NCBI GenBank assembly: GCA_937890575.1
Contig: CALADZ010000156.1
Coordinates: 1 to 17,027 of the forward strand
Direction: 5' to 3'
DNA: 17,027 bases
Source of the DNA: MAG-120531 sp002378585
Lineage (GTDB): Bacteria; Bacteroidota; Bacteroidia; Flavobacteriales; Flavobacteriaceae
Part shown: piece by piece, positions 15,461 through 17,027 of the stretch
How the letters are laid out: every line of letters starts with the position of its first letter
How positions within the stretch are numbered: the stretch's first letter is position 1
Notes under the pieces: generated by a model
Told to the model about the DNA's origin: nothing
Database searches by the model: none
What the model saw: the letters and a program-made list of their open reading frames with translations, nothing else
Made by a program: the position numbers and the translations under genes

Positions 15461-15835
15461 ATGGAAGTGATTGGCACGCTTAAAAAAATTGATGAGACCA
15501 AAACCTTTGGGGCAAAAGGGTTTAGAAAACGCGAGGTGGTCATCCTCACTGAGGAGCAGTATCCTCAACCCCTTATGATTGAATTTGTTCAAGACAAATG
15601 CGATTTACTCGACCGTTTTTCAACGGGTCAATCCGTCAAAATATCGATTAATCTCCGCGGAAGAGAATGGGAAAATCCACAAGGCGAGGTGAAGTATTTT
15701 AATTCTATTCAAGGTTGGCGCATCGAATCCAATGCGGTGACCCCCAGTCAAGACCTGCCGGAAATGCCTGCAGGACATGCTTTTCCCCCGGCTGACGCCT
15801 ACAACCAGGACGAAGCGGATGATCTGCCTTTCTAG
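15461..15835 (+). CDS. DUF3127 protein with SSB-like acidic tail
   Basis: A 124-residue protein matching DUF3127 as I recall it: MEVIGTLKKIDETKTFGAKGFRKREVVI, then QYPQPLMIEFVQDKCDLLDRFSTGQSVKISINLRGREW and FNSIQGWRIE. The alternating strand pattern suggests a small OB-like beta-barrel (about 1-92). The rest is a flexible Pro/Asp tail ending EADDLPF, close to the DDDIPF tip by which bacterial single-stranded DNA-binding proteins recruit repair enzymes. The function is unknown; a nucleic-acid role is suggested only by fold and tail. It is transcribed away from the histidine kinase and converges on the HIT gene 9 bp from its stop. Confidence 0.88.
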   Translation: MEVIGTLKKIDETKTFGAKGFRKREVVILTEEQYPQPLMIEFVQDKCDLLDRFSTGQSVKISINLRGREWENPQGEVKYFNSIQGWRIESNAVTPSQDLPEMPAGHAFPPADAYNQDEADDLPF

Positions 15836-15844
15836 GCCGTTATA

Positions 15845-16243
15845 TTACTGTTGACTGAGCGCTGATTTAATCCGCTCGGCCACTGCCACAAAAGCCTCCT
15901 GAGTGAGGCTTTCTTTTTTGCCAAAAGTAGCATCGGCCATGGTGTTCAGCGGTATTAAGTGTACATGTACATGGGGCACTTCTAATCCGATGATGGTCCA
16001 GCCCACTCGTTTGCAGGGCATGGCTTTTTCGACCCCTAGGGCCACGCGTCTGGAAAATTGCATCAGGGCGCCAAACTCAGATTCAGTCAGCTCAGTGATT
16101 TTATCTACTTCTCGTTTAGGGACGCACAGCGTATGTCCGACTGCGTTGGGATTTACATCTAAAAAAGCGATGAAATCTGGGGTTTCATCGATGATGTACG
16201 CAGGTATTTCTCTTTGGATAATGCGGGTAAATATACTGGCCAT
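15845..16243 (-). CDS. HIT family nucleotide hydrolase/transferase
   Basis: A 132-residue histidine-triad protein, probably HinT-like, hydrolysing adenosine phosphoramidates or related nucleotides in the cytoplasm. It begins ASIFTRIIQREIPAYII, has FLDVNPNAVGHTLCVPKRE in the middle, and the catalytic triad HVHVHLIP with H91, H93 and H95. The length is typical. It starts 2 bp after the greA stop on the same strand and is almost certainly in the greA operon. Near its 3' end the DNA also forms a hairpin with a T-run on the opposite strand (15891-15919), probably the terminator of the convergent DUF3127 gene. Confidence 0.95.
   Translation of the reverse strand: MASIFTRIIQREIPAYIIDETPDFIAFLDVNPNAVGHTLCVPKREVDKITELTESEFGALMQFSRRVALGVEKAMPCKRVGWTIIGLEVPHVHVHLIPLNTMADATFGKKESLTQEAFVAVAERIKSALSQQ
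15891..15919 (+). terminator. Terminator of DUF3127 gene, embedded in HIT coding sequence
   Basis: AAAGCCTC (15891-15898) pairs perfectly with GAGGCTTT (15905-15912) around a 6-nt loop, followed by C and six T (15914-15919) on the plus strand. It lies 55 bp past the DUF3127 stop and within codons for the C-terminal part of the HIT protein (around KKESLTQEAF). On the minus strand the U-tract is poor, so it should act mainly on rightward transcripts. Confidence 0.6.
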
Positions 16244-16245
16244 AC

Positions 16246-16722
16246 TCAGTTTCTGGTAATCTCGACAATTTCAAAAGTGATTTTTCCGTTGGGTACCGCA
16301 ATTTCAGCTGTTTCACCCACTTTCTTACCGAGCAGCCCTTTGCCAATCGGGGAGCTGACCGAGATCTTACCGGTTTTCAAATCCGCTTCGCTTTCCGCCA
16401 CTAACGTATAAGTCATTTTGGCTCCATTGGCCAAGTTCTTTAGGGTCACCGTAGACAACACCAATACCTTGGAAGTGTCTAGTTGAGATTCATCGATCAA
16501 GCGCGCATTGGAGAAAATCTCCTCCAACTTGGCGATTTTAAGCTCCAATAGACCTTGGGCCTCTTTGGCTGCATCATACTCCGCGTTTTCAGATAAATCA
16601 CCCTTGTCTCTGGCTTCAGCAATCGCCTCGGAAGCCTTAGGGCGTTCCACATCCCTGAGGTGGTCTAACTCCTCTTTTAGTTTTTTTAACCCTTCTGCGG
16701 TATAGTAAGAAACATTACTCAT
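16246..16722 (-). CDS. greA: Transcription elongation factor GreA
   Basis: A 158-residue factor that enters the secondary channel of RNA polymerase and stimulates cleavage of backtracked transcripts. The N-terminal coiled coil begins YYTAEGLKKLKEELDHL and its tip loop is DKGDLSENAEYD, with the acidic D42 and E45 needed to position metal in the polymerase active site. The C-terminal FKBP-like domain includes VSSPIGKGLLGKKVGETAEI. The start is the ATG complement at 16720-16722. It heads a two-gene operon with the HIT gene (2 bp gap) and is preceded by a leader hairpin with a U-tract at 16741-16766. Confidence 0.97.
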   Translation of the reverse strand: MSNVSYYTAEGLKKLKEELDHLRDVERPKASEAIAEARDKGDLSENAEYDAAKEAQGLLELKIAKLEEIFSNARLIDESQLDTSKVLVLSTVTLKNLANGAKMTYTLVAESEADLKTGKISVSSPIGKGLLGKKVGETAEIAVPNGKITFEIVEITRN

Positions 16723-16740
16723 ATCTTCACACTTTAAATC

Positions 16741-16766
16741 AAAAAATCCTCTGGTTCAGAGGATTT
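16741..16766 (-). promoter_or_regulatory. greA leader hairpin with U-tract, possible attenuator
   Basis: Read on the minus strand, AAATCCTCTG (16766-16757) pairs perfectly with CAGAGGATTT (16753-16744) around a 3-nt loop and runs into six T (16746-16741), 18 bp before the greA ATG. The T-run exists only in the greA direction. The predicted transcript start is at or near the hairpin's first base, so this could be an attenuator, a 5'-end stabiliser, or a terminator of unrelated leftward transcription. Confidence 0.55.
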
Positions 16767-16769
16767 ACA

Positions 16770-16777
16770 CAAATATA
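16770..16777 (-). promoter_or_regulatory. Bacteroidota -7 element for greA
   Basis: The complement of 16770-16777 reads TATATTTG, an exact TAnnTTTG. Transcription would begin near 16766, about 44 nt before the greA start. A -33 box at normal spacing is not evident. Confidence 0.5.
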
Positions 16778-16794
16778 CAAAAAAACAAATCAAC

Positions 16795-17027
16795 GTGAAA
16801 CGTCTGGTTTTCATAGCCTCTGTGTTGTTTTTTGCGCTGGGCTGCACCCCGGAATACGGCCAGAGAAACCCCTTCCTTCAAGAGGTAAGGTTCTCGGTGG
16901 AACTCAACCTCAACTTACCCGCTTACGCCCCATTACAACAAGTGGGAAATCCCGTATTGATCACGGAGACAGGGGTGGGCACCCAAGGGGTTTACGTCAT
17001 CAACACAGGATTTGACCAGTTTCGCGC
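16795..17027 (+). CDS. Lipoprotein, Rieske-like family (5' part only)
   Basis: The first 77 residues of a secreted lipoprotein; the gene runs off the right edge. Translation from the GTG at 16795 gives MKRLVFIASVLFFALGC, a lipoprotein signal peptide with lipobox FALGC and lipidated Cys17, followed by TPEYGQRNPFLQEVRFSVELNLNL and GNPVLITETGVGTQGVYVINTG. This resembles small flavobacterial lipoproteins that I remember beside greA and that carry a Rieske-type iron-sulfur fold further on. The cluster-binding Cys/His residues would lie beyond the window, so that part is unproven. It is divergent from greA. I see no exact TAnnTTTG element for it in the 72-bp gap. Confidence 0.7.
   Translation, partial: MKRLVFIASVLFFALGCTPEYGQRNPFLQEVRFSVELNLNLPAYAPLQQVGNPVLITETGVGTQGVYVINTGFDQFR

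Noticed and set aside
15358..15549. 64-codon N-terminal extension of the histidine kinase
   Set aside because: It is antisense to the start of the DUF3127 gene and would cover the whole divergent promoter region; ATGs at 15348-15357 fit the first membrane helix better.

Overview
The window looks like a chromosomal, mostly housekeeping segment from a member of the Bacteroidota, most likely order Flavobacteriales. I base this on gene content and order recalled from that group: a polyprenol-P-mannose synthase beside dihydroorotase, DUF4271 beside hemD, saccharopine dehydrogenase beside an Lrp/AsnC regulator and a YugP-type metallopeptidase, leuS divergent from ftsX-DUF3098-uppP-truB, and greA-HIT divergent from a small lipoprotein. 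Several intergenic regions also carry the Bacteroidota -7 promoter element (TAnnTTTG), and Shine-Dalgarno sequences are mostly weak or absent. I see no insertion sequence, phage gene, CRISPR array, rRNA or tRNA.

Layout. (1) Positions 1-1913, minus strand: a polyprenyl-phosphate mannosyltransferase followed by dihydroorotase, which runs off the left edge. (2) Positions 1914-1988: a short divergent promoter whose two -7 boxes form a perfect inverted repeat. (3) Positions 1989-5052, plus strand: an overlapping three-gene operon (PMT/ArnT-like membrane glycosyltransferase, DUF4271 membrane protein, uroporphyrinogen-III synthase) closed by a hairpin terminator. (4) Positions 5176-7833, plus strand: saccharopine dehydrogenase-like enzyme, Lrp/AsnC regulator and membrane zinc metallopeptidase. 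A long perfect two-way terminator separates these from (5) leuS on the minus strand, 7908-10736. (6) Positions 10870-14194, plus strand: a very tight five-gene operon, ftsX, DUF3098, uppP, truB and a TonB-like protein. (7) Positions 14200-15357, minus strand: an orphan-looking sensor histidine kinase, divergent from (8) a DUF3127 protein at 15461-15835. (9) Positions 15845-16722, minus strand: greA and a HIT hydrolase. (10) From 16795, plus strand: the start of a lipoprotein that runs off the right edge.

How the genes fit together. The divergent pair at 1914-1988 plausibly makes and uses the same lipid-linked sugar: the minus-strand enzyme would make polyprenyl-P-mannose and the plus-strand PMT-like enzyme would transfer a sugar from such a carrier outside the membrane. 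The ftsX operon joins cell division (FtsX), recycling of the murein lipid carrier (UppP) and an envelope-spanning TonB-like protein, with truB carried along.

I do not find a clearly new multi-gene system. The points most worth a second look are regulatory or small-scale: a hairpin with a U-tract at the start of the greA leader, the mirror-image divergent promoter, a terminator for one gene embedded in the coding sequence of its convergent neighbour, the SSB-like tail of the DUF3127 protein, a Gln in place of the first metal-binding His of dihydroorotase, and the TonB-like protein in the murein operon.
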